The position numbers and the translations under genes were made by a program. From NCBI GenBank assembly GCA_965368915.1, contig CBDUOT010000002.1, positions 1-64,000 of the forward strand: 64,000 bases of DNA, written 5' to 3'. Shown here one piece after another: positions 18,533 to 26,470 of the stretch. How positions within the stretch are numbered: the stretch's first letter is position 1; each line of letters starts with the position of its first letter. A model generated the notes under the pieces. It was not told the DNA's origin and ran no database searches. It was given only the letters and a program-made list of their open reading frames with translations. Origin of the DNA: Albidovulum sp965368915 (GTDB lineage: Bacteria > Pseudomonadota > Alphaproteobacteria > Rhodobacterales > Rhodobacteraceae).

Positions 18533-19026
18533 GCGCGGCACGGATTTTCGCGACTTTTCTTGGCACCGGACTCCTTCGGCCCGCGCCCGGCACGTGGGGA
18601 TCGCTCGCCGCCCTGCCCGTCGCGTGGGCAATCGCGACGTTGCTGGGACCCTGGGGCCTCGTGGTCGCCACGGCGCTGGTCTTCGCGATGGGCTGGGGGG
18701 CCACTGCAGTCGAGACGCGCGGGATAGACGACCACGACCCGTCCGAGATCGTCATCGATGAAGTCGTGGGCCAGTGGATTGCGCTGTTCCCCATCGTTTT
18801 CGGCGCGGCGCGGGCGGGCGTGGACCTGCGTGCACTCTGGCCCGGTTGGGTCGCCGCCTTCCTGCTGTTCCGTCTGTTCGACATCTGGAAACCCTGGCTC
18901 GTCGGCTGGGCCGACCGGCGGGGCGATGCGTTGGGCGTCATGCTGGACGACGTTATCGCAGGCGTTTTCGCGGCGATCTGCGTGACCGCGCTGGCCGCTT
19001 TGTGGCACGGGGTGCTTCTGAGATGA
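18529..19026 (+). CDS. pgpA: Phosphatidylglycerophosphatase A
   Basis: A 165-residue membrane protein of the PgpA family (PF04608). The N-terminal signature GTGLLRPAPGTWGSLAALP and the metal-binding DDHDPSEIVIDEVVGQW are present, with about four hydrophobic spans. It dephosphorylates phosphatidylglycerol phosphate to phosphatidylglycerol. It overlaps ispDF upstream and cinA downstream, each by ATGA, so the three genes are translated as a coupled set. Confidence 0.95.
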   Translation: MSAARIFATFLGTGLLRPAPGTWGSLAALPVAWAIATLLGPWGLVVATALVFAMGWGATAVETRGIDDHDPSEIVIDEVVGQWIALFPIVFGAARAGVDLRALWPGWVAAFLLFRLFDIWKPWLVGWADRRGDALGVMLDDVIAGVFAAICVTALAALWHGVLLR

Positions 19027-19496
19027 CCCGGGCGGAGACATTGCTCTCCGTCGCGCGCGCCAAGGGTGCGATGCTCGCCAGCGCGGAAAGCTGCACGGGC
19101 GGTATGATTGCCGCCGCGATCACCGACATCGCCGGATCGTCCGACGTCTTCGACCGGGGCTTCGTCACTTATTCCAACGCCGCGAAAAAGGACATGCTGG
19201 GCGTCCTGCCCGCCACGCTCGACCGCCATGGCGCGGTCAGCGAAGAAGTCGCACGCGAGATGGCCGAAGGGGCCATAGCGAATTCGGCCGCCGCACTCGC
19301 CGTTTCCGTAACGGGGATCGCTGGCCCCGGCGGTTCGGAATTCAAGCCCGAAGGGCGCGTCTGCTTCGGCCTTGCAAGAAAGGGCGGCGAGACGCATTCC
19401 GAGACGGTCGACTTCGGCGCTTTGGGCCGGGCGGCGGTTCGGCGAGCGACGGTCGATCACGCGCTAGACCTGTTGATCGGCGCACTCGACGGCTAG
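19023..19496 (+). CDS. cinA: CinA-family nicotinamide-nucleotide amidohydrolase (PncC type)
   Basis: A 157-residue protein that is only the C-terminal CinA domain. AESCTGG with the nucleophilic serine is at about residues 21-27, followed by GFVTYSNAAK and SVTGIAGPGG. Stand-alone proteins of this size deamidate nicotinamide mononucleotide in pyridine-nucleotide salvage. The N-terminal molybdopterin-like COG1058 domain of full CinA is absent. The ATG at 19023 overlaps the pgpA TGA. Confidence 0.93.
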   Translation: MTRAETLLSVARAKGAMLASAESCTGGMIAAAITDIAGSSDVFDRGFVTYSNAAKKDMLGVLPATLDRHGAVSEEVAREMAEGAIANSAAALAVSVTGIAGPGGSEFKPEGRVCFGLARKGGETHSETVDFGALGRAAVRRATVDHALDLLIGALDG

Positions 19497-19666
19497 TCTG
19501 CACTCTGCCCGCTTTTGCATCACGCGACCCCAAATAACGCCCAAACAATAGGCTGTTCGCAAAGCGCACCCAATTTCGGCACACATCAGCGGCCTTGCCT
19601 CTTTTCCCGGCACCCAATCCGCGCTTTGCGGGCGGCGGGGGAAATCAAAGACAAGGAAACGACCAC

Positions 19667-20845
19667 ATGAACGGCGCAGACACCGCTTGGATTCTCGTGG
19701 CCACGGGCCTCGTTCTACTTATGACACTGCCTGGGCTCGCACTCTTCTATGGCGGCCTCGTCCGGGCGCGCAACGTGCTCAGTGTGTTCATGCATTGCTT
19801 TGCGGTCGCCTGTCTTATGAGCATTCTGTGGCTGGTCGCAGGCTATTCGATCGCCTTCGGCGGCGATGGCGCGATCTGGGGCGGCCTTGGGCGCGCCTTT
19901 CTTGCGGGCGTTGATGCGGACACGGTGTCAGGCACGATCCCGGAAGTCTTGTTCTTCGCCTTCCAGATGACCTTCGCGATCATCACCCCTGCCCTTTTCA
20001 TCGGTGCCTTCGTGGAGCGCGTGGGCTTCGGCTTTGTCCTGCTCTTCTCAGCGCTCTGGATGCTTCTGGTCTACGCGCCGGTCGCGCACTGGATCTGGGG
20101 CGGCGGATTCCTTGCCGACGGCGGCATCTTCGGTGAGATCGGCACACGCGACTTTGCGGGCGGAATCGTCGTCCATGAAACAGCGGGGCTTGCAGCGCTT
20201 GTGCTCGCCGTGATGATCGGGCCGCGCAGGAACCGCACCATCCCGCCACACAGCCCCGGTTTCGTCGCCATCGGCGCAGCGCTGCTCTGGGTCGGCTGGT
20301 TCGGCTTCAACGGCGGTTCGCAGCTTGCCGCCGACGGCGGCGCGGCGATGGCGATCACGGTAACGCATATCTCGGCGGCCACAGCCTCGCTCAGCTGGGC
20401 GCTTTGGGAAAAGGTGAAATTCGGCCGCTCGTCCCTTGTCGGCATCGTCACGGGCACGATCGCCGGACTGGCGTCCATCACCCCGGCGAGCGGTTTCGTC
20501 GGCCCCGTCGAAGCACTGATCATCGGGGCCGTCGCAGGTGTGCTCTGCCAGGAAGCGGTGTCGCTTATCCGCAATCGCTTCAAGATCGACGATACGCTGG
20601 ACGTGTTCGCCGTCCACGGCGTCGGCGGCATCTTCGGCACGATCATGATCGCGGTCTTCGGCCAAGGGGCTTGGTCCGCCCAACTCGGCGCGCTGGCCAT
20701 CGTCGGCCTGTTCACGGTGGTTGCGACCTGGGTGCTCGCGAAGGTCGCGAACCTCGCCACACCTATGCGCGCGGATGAGGAAACCGAGTTCAACGGCCTC
20801 GACATCGCAACGCACGGAGAGCGCGCCTACGACATCACGTCGTAG
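19667..20845 (+). CDS. amtB: Ammonium transporter AmtB
   Basis: A 392-residue protein with about eleven membrane spans. The pore twin histidines are visible as VVHETAG (H170) and AVHGVGG (about H317), and the loop FAFQMTFAIITPAL matches the family. The start is ATG 19667 with AAGGAAA before it. No cleavable signal peptide is apparent, unlike enteric AmtB. A glnK gene is usually directly upstream in proteobacteria but is not present here: cinA is the upstream neighbour, across 170 bases. It is probably a target of the NtrBC system encoded 3 kb away, although I could not identify an NtrC box with confidence. Confidence 0.95.
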   Translation: MNGADTAWILVATGLVLLMTLPGLALFYGGLVRARNVLSVFMHCFAVACLMSILWLVAGYSIAFGGDGAIWGGLGRAFLAGVDADTVSGTIPEVLFFAFQMTFAIITPALFIGAFVERVGFGFVLLFSALWMLLVYAPVAHWIWGGGFLADGGIFGEIGTRDFAGGIVVHETAGLAALVLAVMIGPRRNRTIPPHSPGFVAIGAALLWVGWFGFNGGSQLAADGGAAMAITVTHISAATASLSWALWEKVKFGRSSLVGIVTGTIAGLASITPASGFVGPVEALIIGAVAGVLCQEAVSLIRNRFKIDDTLDVFAVHGVGGIFGTIMIAVFGQGAWSAQLGALAIVGLFTVVATWVLAKVANLATPMRADEETEFNGLDIATHGERAYDITS

Positions 20846-20868
20846 GCAAGCCCGACATGATCTCTTCG

Positions 20869-20888
20869 ACGGGGCCTTCGGGCCCCGT
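20869..20888 (+). terminator. Hairpin between convergent amtB and ratA
   Basis: A perfect 8-bp stem ACGGGGCC/GGCCCCGT closed by a TTCG tetraloop, 23 bases after the amtB stop and 11 bases after the ratA stop on the other strand. No long T-run follows on either strand, so it may stabilise 3' ends as well as terminate. Confidence 0.65.
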
Positions 20889-20899
20889 TCCCGTTCGGA

Positions 20900-21355
20900 T
20901 CAGGAATGGCCGTAAAGAGCCTGCGCGCGGCCCTCGAAGGCCCTGACCACGCGGTGCATGGCCTCGTCGAAGACGACGCCGATGATCTTTTGCAAGATCG
21001 CGCTCTTGAACTCGAAATCCACGAAGAAGGAGACTTCGCAACCACCTTCGGGCAAGTCCCGGAAGCCCCACTGCGACTTCATATGGCGAAACGGACCTTC
21101 GAGGTACTCGGTGTCGATGCGCTTTTCCGACGGCCACAGCGTCACCCGACTGCCAAACCTTTCGCGGAACACCTTGAACGAGATCACGAGGTCGGCCTCC
21201 ATAACCTCGCTGCCATCCTCGCGCTGCGTGCGAGAGCGTATTCGCGCGGCCGCAGTCCAAGGCAGGAATTCCGGGTAGCGCGCGACGTCTGCGACCAGAT
21301 CATACATCTGGTCGGCCGTGTAAGGCATGATCCGCGTCTCGGAATGGGTGGGCAT
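20900..21355 (-). CDS. ratA: RatA-family START-domain protein (coenzyme Q-binding / ribosome association)
   Basis: A 151-residue SRPBCC/START-domain protein of the RatA/COQ10 family (Polyketide_cyc2). Features are YTADQMYDLVADVARYPEFLPW near the N-terminus, the core WGFRDLPEGGCEVSFFVDFEF, and a C-terminal helix AMHRVVRAFEGRA. E. coli RatA was described as blocking 70S association, while the eukaryotic homologue COQ10 binds ubiquinone, so the true function is ambiguous. The start MPTHSETR has AAGGACGA upstream. It is divergent from hpt. Confidence 0.88.
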   Translation of the reverse strand: MPTHSETRIMPYTADQMYDLVADVARYPEFLPWTAAARIRSRTQREDGSEVMEADLVISFKVFRERFGSRVTLWPSEKRIDTEYLEGPFRHMKSQWGFRDLPEGGCEVSFFVDFEFKSAILQKIIGVVFDEAMHRVVRAFEGRAQALYGHS

Positions 21356-21421
21356 GGGCTCGTCCTTCGTGACACTGGCGGTCCGTGTCGCTAAATGAGG
21401 AGGCGAAATCAAGGGGTCCCC

Positions 21422-21970
21422 ATGCCACACAGTCCCTATGTTATCGACGAAATGATCTCGGCCAAGTCCATTGCCGCGCGGGTCGAGGCGCTGGCGAAAG
21501 AGATCACGAAGGCGTTCGAGGGCAGCGAAAAGCTGGTCGTCGTGGGGCTTCTAAGGGGGTCTTTCGTCTTTATCGCCGATCTAGTGCGCGAACTCGACCT
21601 GCCGGTGGAAGTCGATTTCCTTGAAGCGTCTTCCTACGGTGACGCCATGGAATCGAGCCGCGAGGTGAGGATCCTCAAGGACCTGCGGGGCGAAATCGCG
21701 GGACGGGATGTCCTGGTGGTCGAGGACATCGTCGATACCGGCTTCACGCTCCATCACGTCGTCAACCTTCTGAGAAGCCGCGATCCGAAGCGGCTGGAGG
21801 TATGTGCGCTTCTCGACAAACCTACGCGCCGCGAGGTTCCCATCAAGGCGACCTGGACGGGATTCGAAATCCCCGACGAGTTCGTGGTGGGCTATGGCAT
21901 CGATTTTGCGCAGCGGGACCGGAACCTGCCTTTTATCGGCAAGGTTCGGTTCACGGATGAGCCGTCATGA
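21422..21970 (+). CDS. hpt: Hypoxanthine phosphoribosyltransferase
   Basis: A 182-residue purine-salvage enzyme. The PRPP-binding loop VLVVEDIVDTGFTL, the GLLRGSFVF segment and the late DEFVVGYGID motif place it in the Hpt/HGPRT family. It converts hypoxanthine (and guanine) with PRPP to IMP or GMP. The start MPHSPYV follows AAGGGG; an in-frame ATG 27 bases earlier is less well placed. A small membrane-protein gene overlaps its stop. Confidence 0.94.
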   Translation: MPHSPYVIDEMISAKSIAARVEALAKEITKAFEGSEKLVVVGLLRGSFVFIADLVRELDLPVEVDFLEASSYGDAMESSREVRILKDLRGEIAGRDVLVVEDIVDTGFTLHHVVNLLRSRDPKRLEVCALLDKPTRREVPIKATWTGFEIPDEFVVGYGIDFAQRDRNLPFIGKVRFTDEPS

Positions 21971-22146
21971 ACCTGACCCGTCTGCTGCGCATGGCGCGGT
22001 GGGCGAGACGCCCACCATCCGAACGGCGCGTGGTCCTTGTCGCGATCACGGTGGCACTTTGCCTTGCCCTTGCGGGTGCCGAATGGCTGGGGCTGTTTCC
22101 CGAAGACTGGGGCATTGATCCCCGCCAGAGGTCGCTGCGCCCCTGA
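21967..22146 (+). CDS. Small single-pass membrane protein, coupled to hpt
   Basis: A 59-residue reading frame whose ATG overlaps the hpt stop as ATGA. It has a basic N-terminus (MNLTRLLRMARWARRPPSERR), one hydrophobic helix (VVLVAITVALCLALAGAEWLGLF) and a short polar tail. The basic-inside pattern predicts an N-in inner-membrane anchor. The tight overlap, the clean membrane helix and my impression that similar small proteins follow hpt in other Rhodobacteraceae argue for a real gene. The function is unknown, and no domain can be named. Confidence 0.7.
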   Translation: MNLTRLLRMARWARRPPSERRVVLVAITVALCLALAGAEWLGLFPEDWGIDPRQRSLRP

Positions 22147-22156
22147 CGGGCGCCGG

Positions 22157-23038
22157 TCATCCCGTTGCGGCCGGGGCGCTATGGTCATAGAGGAACGAGT
22201 CGGCGATCCCTGCGATCGCACGCGCAAGGGTGCGGCGGGTTTCCGAAATGCGCGGAACATCGGCCAGATCGGCATGGCTTGCGACCCAAACGGGGATCTT
22301 CATTTCCGGAATTCGGCCCGCCACCCTCTCAAGCCGGGAATCGTTGCGGGCGAGGATGTCGGGCAGAATTGCCATGCCCTGCCCCACCGCGGCCATTTCG
22401 CTCAGCACCGGAAAGCTGTCGGAGGACGCCGCGACTGCGCCCGGATCGATATGTTCCTGCATCCAGCGCGCCGGGATCGAACGCGACAGCGCGCCCGAAA
22501 GGCCGAGCCATGCCTCTTCTGTCTGACCCGCCTTGCGGTAAAGGCCAAAGCCCATGGACGCCGCCGCCTCGCCGACAAGCTCGGACGGAAGCCGTTCGGC
22601 GGGTCGGACGGCGATGTCGGCCACGGTGCGGCTGAGGTCGAGACGGGCATTCGCGCAGATCAGTTCGATCTTGAGGTCGGGCGCGCCGTCGTGAAGGTGC
22701 CGGATGATAGCGGGCAGCACGAATAGGCAAAGCGTGTCTGTGGATGTGACGCGCACCTCGCCCGCAAGAGGCGCCCGCGCGCCCTGAAGCATCCGTCCCA
22801 CGGCCTGCACCGCGCGATCGACTTCACGCGCAGCCTCGATGATCCGCCGTTGGGGGCCTGGAACGGTGTAGCCCCGCGCCGTCTTATCGAAAAGCGCGAC
22901 ACCGACCGACTCCTCGTAGGCGGCAACACGTCTCAACACCGTCGCGTGGTTGACGCCCAGACGGCGCGCAGCCGCGCTGACGGAGCCTTCCTCGGCTACG
23001 GCGAGGACGAAACGCAGATCGTCCCAGTTATCGCGCAT
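22157..23038 (-). CDS. LysR-family transcriptional regulator
   Basis: A 293-residue protein with an N-terminal winged HTH (LRFVLAVAEEGSVSAAARRLGVNHATVLRRV) and a periplasmic-binding-like effector domain, including a typical AVGQGMAILPDILA stretch. The ATG at 23038 follows GAGGG at good spacing; a TTG two codons upstream is less likely. It is divergent from the cytochrome c' gene across 190 bases that contain a perfect interrupted palindrome (23150-23178). That makes the cytochrome a plausible target, which is inference from position only. Confidence 0.92.
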   Translation of the reverse strand: MRDNWDDLRFVLAVAEEGSVSAAARRLGVNHATVLRRVAAYEESVGVALFDKTARGYTVPGPQRRIIEAAREVDRAVQAVGRMLQGARAPLAGEVRVTSTDTLCLFVLPAIIRHLHDGAPDLKIELICANARLDLSRTVADIAVRPAERLPSELVGEAAASMGFGLYRKAGQTEEAWLGLSGALSRSIPARWMQEHIDPGAVAASSDSFPVLSEMAAVGQGMAILPDILARNDSRLERVAGRIPEMKIPVWVASHADLADVPRISETRRTLARAIAGIADSFLYDHSAPAATG

Positions 23039-23149
23039 CTTCAACCCTCACGCCTTTGTTACCTTTCTGCCTGATCCCAAAAGTTAAGCAGTTTCCGGCC
23101 CAAAGCGTACGAAACAGGCCTCATATCGCCGCCTGTGCATTTTATCACA

Positions 23150-23178
23150 GTTACCATGCGTAATTTGGGGATGGTAAC
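23150..23178. promoter_or_regulatory. Interrupted palindrome, candidate operator between LysR gene and cytochrome c' gene
   Basis: GTTACCAT, 13 bases, then ATGGTAAC: both 8-base arms are perfect inverted copies. A further GTTACC half-site lies at 23058-23063. The element is 50 bases before the cytochrome c' start and 112 bases before the LysR start, a normal position for a regulator controlling both. The bound protein is not known. Confidence 0.55.
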
Positions 23179-23228
23179 GAAAAACGGCACAGCTAGCATC
23201 GCACGTATCCTCAGCAAGGAGTTCATCC

Positions 23229-23693
23229 ATGAAAAAGATTCTCGCAGGCCTTTCCCTTGCCGCTATTGCCGTCGCAGGCGCGGTTTCCGCGCAGGACGCC
23301 CCGTTTCAGCGTGAAATCGAAGCACGTCAGGGCATCATGATCTATCGTGCGCTCAATCTCGGCGTGCTCGGCGCGATGGCAAAGGGCGAGGCGGAGTATG
23401 ACGCGGCAGCCGCACAGAAGGCCGCCGACAATCTGCTGGCATCCGTGACGCTGGACCAGTCCATGCTCTGGCCGCAGGGGTCGGACAACTCGGTCAATCC
23501 CGACTCGACCGCGTTGGCGAAGATCTGGGAAGCGGACTCCGATATGGGCGAAATGGGCAAGGCGATGTTCGAGGCGGCCACGGCGATGCAAGCCGCGGCC
23601 AGTTTCGACCTTGATAGCCTCAAGGCCGCGATGGGGCCTGTCGGCAAGGCTTGCGGCGACTGCCACAAGGCCTATCGCGTGCCCACGAACTGA
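23229..23693 (+). CDS. Cytochrome c' / c-556 family protein
   Basis: A 154-residue periplasmic protein. A signal peptide MKKILAGLSLAAIAVAGAVSA precedes a mature four-helix-bundle sequence ending in the haem site CGDCHKAY (residues 142-149), the C-terminal position typical of cytochrome c' (PF01322). RxxMY-like helix 1 (RQGIMIYRALN) is also present. Such proteins bind NO or CO, or act as small electron carriers. A clear terminator follows, so it is probably monocistronic. The LysR gene is divergent upstream. Confidence 0.92.
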   Translation: MKKILAGLSLAAIAVAGAVSAQDAPFQREIEARQGIMIYRALNLGVLGAMAKGEAEYDAAAAQKAADNLLASVTLDQSMLWPQGSDNSVNPDSTALAKIWEADSDMGEMGKAMFEAATAMQAAASFDLDSLKAAMGPVGKACGDCHKAYRVPTN

Positions 23694-23715
23694 GGCAATC
23701 TAGGGTAACATACTG

Positions 23716-23741
23716 GGACGGGCCGGCAGGCCCGTCCTTTT
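23716..23741 (+). terminator. Rho-independent terminator after cytochrome c' gene
   Basis: A 9-bp perfect stem GGACGGGCC/GGCCCGTCC with a GGCA loop, followed directly by TTTT, 22 bases after the stop codon. Confidence 0.85.
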
Positions 23742-23759
23742 GCATGCGACGGGTGTGAG

Positions 23760-24650
23760 ATGCGTAAAATCGTTCTGGCTCTCTGCGTCTTCGCGGTCAT
23801 TGCGATGGCGATCGGTCTTTACCTTTTCCGGCCTGATCCCCTGCCCTCTGAGGCATTGGCCGGGCTGACGGGCGACCCGGAACGGGGCGAGGGTATATTC
23901 TGGGCCGCTGGTTGCGCCTCATGTCACGCTGACGAAGACGCGAAGGACGACGAAAAGCTGGTGTTATCGGGCGGGCAACGCTTTCCTTCCCCGTTCGGAA
24001 CGTTCATCGCCCCCAACATTTCTAACGATCCCGCGGTGGGAATTGGCGATTGGTCAGCCCTTGATCTCGCCAATGCGATGATGCGGGGCGTTTCGCCCGA
24101 GGGGCAGCACTATTATCCCGCCTTCCCTTACACGAGCTATGCCAAGGCACAGTTGCAGGACGTCGTGGACCTGCGCGCATTTCTCGCCACCCTGCCTGCT
24201 GACCCGACCCCGAGTGCCGCCCATGAGATCGGCTTCCCGTTCAACATCCGGCTCAGCCTTGGCGGCTGGAAAATGCTGTTCTTCAACGAGGAATGGGCCG
24301 TGGACGGCGATCTGACCGAAGAGGAAGAGCGCGGCCGCTACCTTGCCGAGGCGCTGGGTCATTGCGGCGAATGTCACACGCCGCGCAATGCGCTAGGTGG
24401 GTCCGAGCGCGGCCGCTGGTTCGCCGGCGGCCCGGTACCGGGCGGCAAAGGCAGTTTCCCGAACATCACGCCAGCCAAGCTGGACTGGTCCGAGGCCGAC
24501 ATCGTGGAATACCTGACGTCGGGGTTTACCCCCGAATACGACAGCGCGGGCGGACACATGGCGCTTGTTGTACAGAACACCGCCAAGCTGCCGCCAGAAG
24601 ATCGGGCAGCGATCGCCGCCTATCTGAAGAAAGTGCCCCCTGCCGAATAG
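23760..24650 (+). CDS. Diheme cytochrome c (dehydrogenase-subunit type)
   Basis: A 296-residue protein with an N-terminal anchor (IVLALCVFAVIAMAIGLYLF) and two haem-binding sites, CASCH (52-56) and CGECH (202-206), each heading a class I cytochrome c fold. The layout resembles the cytochrome c subunits that accept electrons from membrane-associated flavin or quinoprotein dehydrogenases, but no dehydrogenase gene is adjacent. The 19-base gap after a strong terminator suggests it has its own promoter within or near the hairpin. It converges on lipA. Confidence 0.88.
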   Translation: MRKIVLALCVFAVIAMAIGLYLFRPDPLPSEALAGLTGDPERGEGIFWAAGCASCHADEDAKDDEKLVLSGGQRFPSPFGTFIAPNISNDPAVGIGDWSALDLANAMMRGVSPEGQHYYPAFPYTSYAKAQLQDVVDLRAFLATLPADPTPSAAHEIGFPFNIRLSLGGWKMLFFNEEWAVDGDLTEEEERGRYLAEALGHCGECHTPRNALGGSERGRWFAGGPVPGGKGSFPNITPAKLDWSEADIVEYLTSGFTPEYDSAGGHMALVVQNTAKLPPEDRAAIAAYLKKVPPAE

Positions 24651-24667
24651 GAAGCGGCCCGGCGGCC

Positions 24668-25618
24668 CTAGCTGCGGCCGAGCTTGGCCAGCCGCGCCGC
24701 GCGCAGCTGCGCGAAATCGTCGCCCGCATGGTAGCTCGACCGCGTCAGTGGCGTCGCCGAAACCATGAGGAAGCCCTTGCCGTAAGCGGCCTTTTCGTAA
24801 GCCTCGAACTCTTCCGGCGTCACGAAACGGTCGATCCGGTGGTGCTTCGGCGTCGGCTGAAGATACTGCCCGATCGTGAGGAAATCGACGTCGGCCGAGC
24901 GCATGTCGTCCATCACCTGCCGCACGGATTGCGCGTCCTCGCCCAGTCCGACCATGATGCCCGACTTGGTGAACATGGAGGGGTCCAGATCCTTCACCCG
25001 CTGAAGAAGCCTAAGTGAGTGGAAATAGCGCGCGCCCGGCCGAACCGTCGGATAGAGGCCAGGAACGGTTTCGAGGTTGTGGTTGAAAACATCGGGCCGC
25101 GCTTCGACGACCTTTTCCAGCGCGCTAGGTTCGCATTTAAGGAAGTCGGGCGTCAGCACTTCAATCGTGGTGCCGGGCGCGCGATGCCGGATCGCACGGA
25201 TCGTCTGGGCAAAGTGCTCCGCGCCGCCGTCTTCCAGATCGTCCCGGTCGACACTGGTCACCACGACGTGGTTCAGCCCAAGCGTGGCGACCGCATGGGC
25301 GACGCGCCCCGGTTCGAACGCATCGAGCGTATCGGGCCGGCCGGTAGCGACATTGCAGAACGTGCATCCGCGGGTGCAGATCTCGCCCATGATCATCATG
25401 GTCGCGTGACCCTGGCTCCAGCATTCGCCGACATTCGGGCAGCCCGCCTCTTCGCAGACCGTCACCAGCTTGTTTTCCTTAAGAATATCGCGCGTGGCCT
25501 TGTACCCCGCCGAGGTCGGCGCCTTGACGCGGATCCAGGACGGCTTCTTGGGCTGTTCCTGATCGGCGCGATGCGCCTTTTCGGGATGGCGCTGGCCGGG
25601 GATCTTGAGGTCTCGCAC
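24668..25618 (-). CDS. lipA: Lipoyl synthase
   Basis: A 316-residue radical SAM enzyme that inserts two sulfurs into protein-bound octanoate. Both iron-sulfur ligand sets are visible: the family-specific CEEAGCPNVGEC and the radical SAM CTRGCTFC. VTSVDRDDL and the C-terminal RSSYHAGDDF are also typical. The start is a GTG at 25618. It is divergent from the aquaporin gene. Confidence 0.97.
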   Translation of the reverse strand: MRDLKIPGQRHPEKAHRADQEQPKKPSWIRVKAPTSAGYKATRDILKENKLVTVCEEAGCPNVGECWSQGHATMMIMGEICTRGCTFCNVATGRPDTLDAFEPGRVAHAVATLGLNHVVVTSVDRDDLEDGGAEHFAQTIRAIRHRAPGTTIEVLTPDFLKCEPSALEKVVEARPDVFNHNLETVPGLYPTVRPGARYFHSLRLLQRVKDLDPSMFTKSGIMVGLGEDAQSVRQVMDDMRSADVDFLTIGQYLQPTPKHHRIDRFVTPEEFEAYEKAAYGKGFLMVSATPLTRSSYHAGDDFAQLRAARLAKLGRS

Positions 25619-25730
25619 GGATTATTCCCCCTACTTGGGCATCTTCGAACAGATATGCCTTTTCCCCACCAAACACAACGCGGACAGCCACCGGCCCGGC
25701 CGGTTAGGCGCAGTCCGTCAAGGAGGGATC

Positions 25731-26417
25731 ATGACCAAGAAATTTCTGGCCGAACTTATCGGCACATTCATCCTCGTCTTCTTCGGCGTCGGCTCGGCGG
25801 TGCTTATGGGCGAACAAATCGGAATGCACGGAATCGCAATCGCATTCGGGCTTTCCATCGTTGCTGCAGCCTACGGGCTCGGAGCGATTTCAGGGGCGCA
25901 TCTTAACCCGGCCGTGTCGCTGGGCATGGTGGCGGCGGGTCGCATGTCGGGCACGGAATTCGGCAGATATGTCGCGGCACAAGTGGCCGGAGCCATTCTT
26001 GGCGCGCTCGTCATCCTCGTGATCGCTTCGGGCAAGGCGGACTATTCCCTTGCGGCGAACGGGCTTGGCCAGAATGGCTACGGCGAGGGCTATCTCGGTG
26101 AATACTCCGCCGGTTCGGCGCTGCTGTTCGAATTCGTGGCGACGTTCCTCTTCGTGACCGTGATCCTCGGCGCGACCCAAGCGGGCGCTCCGGCGGCGAT
26201 GGCGGGTCTTGCGATCGGCCTGACGCTCGCGGGCATTCACCTCGTCGGCATCAATGTGACTGGCGTTTCGGTGAACCCGGCGCGCTCAATCGGGCCTGCG
26301 CTTCTCGCCGGAGCGACGGCGATGGGCGATCTGTGGGTCTTCATCGTCGCCCCGCTGGCCGGCGGCGCGGTGGCGGGCATCGTCCACAAAATGGGCTTCA
26401 CACGCGCCGACGCCTGA
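25731..26417 (+). CDS. aqpZ: Aquaporin Z-type channel
   Basis: A 228-residue six-helix channel with the two NPA boxes, at 59-61 and 182-184. By alignment to AqpZ the aromatic/arginine filter would be F39, H170, R185 and V179, where AqpZ has threonine at the last position. The bulky Phe and His still favour water over glycerol. The start ATG follows a consensus AAGGAGG. An in-frame upstream extension to 25605 is not needed. A terminator follows directly. Confidence 0.93.
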   Translation: MTKKFLAELIGTFILVFFGVGSAVLMGEQIGMHGIAIAFGLSIVAAAYGLGAISGAHLNPAVSLGMVAAGRMSGTEFGRYVAAQVAGAILGALVILVIASGKADYSLAANGLGQNGYGEGYLGEYSAGSALLFEFVATFLFVTVILGATQAGAPAAMAGLAIGLTLAGIHLVGINVTGVSVNPARSIGPALLAGATAMGDLWVFIVAPLAGGAVAGIVHKMGFTRADA

Positions 26418-26437
26418 TCTGGCACAATCAAGAATCT

Positions 26438-26468
26438 GGGGCGGCGCGCAAGCGTCGCCCCTTTCATT
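26438..26468. terminator. Terminator between convergent aqpZ and outer-membrane protein gene
   Basis: A 10-bp stem GGGGCGGCGC/GCGTCGCCCC (one G-T pair) with a GCAA loop, followed on the plus strand by TTTCATTT. It lies between two converging stop codons and may serve both. Confidence 0.75.
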
Positions 26469-26470
26469 TG

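Noticed and set aside
19500..19660. NtrC box or sigma-54 promoter for amtB
   Set aside because: GCACC-like and GGCAC/TTGC pieces occur, but spacing does not match a dyad or the -24/-12 pair; NtrC here lacks GAFTGA in any case.
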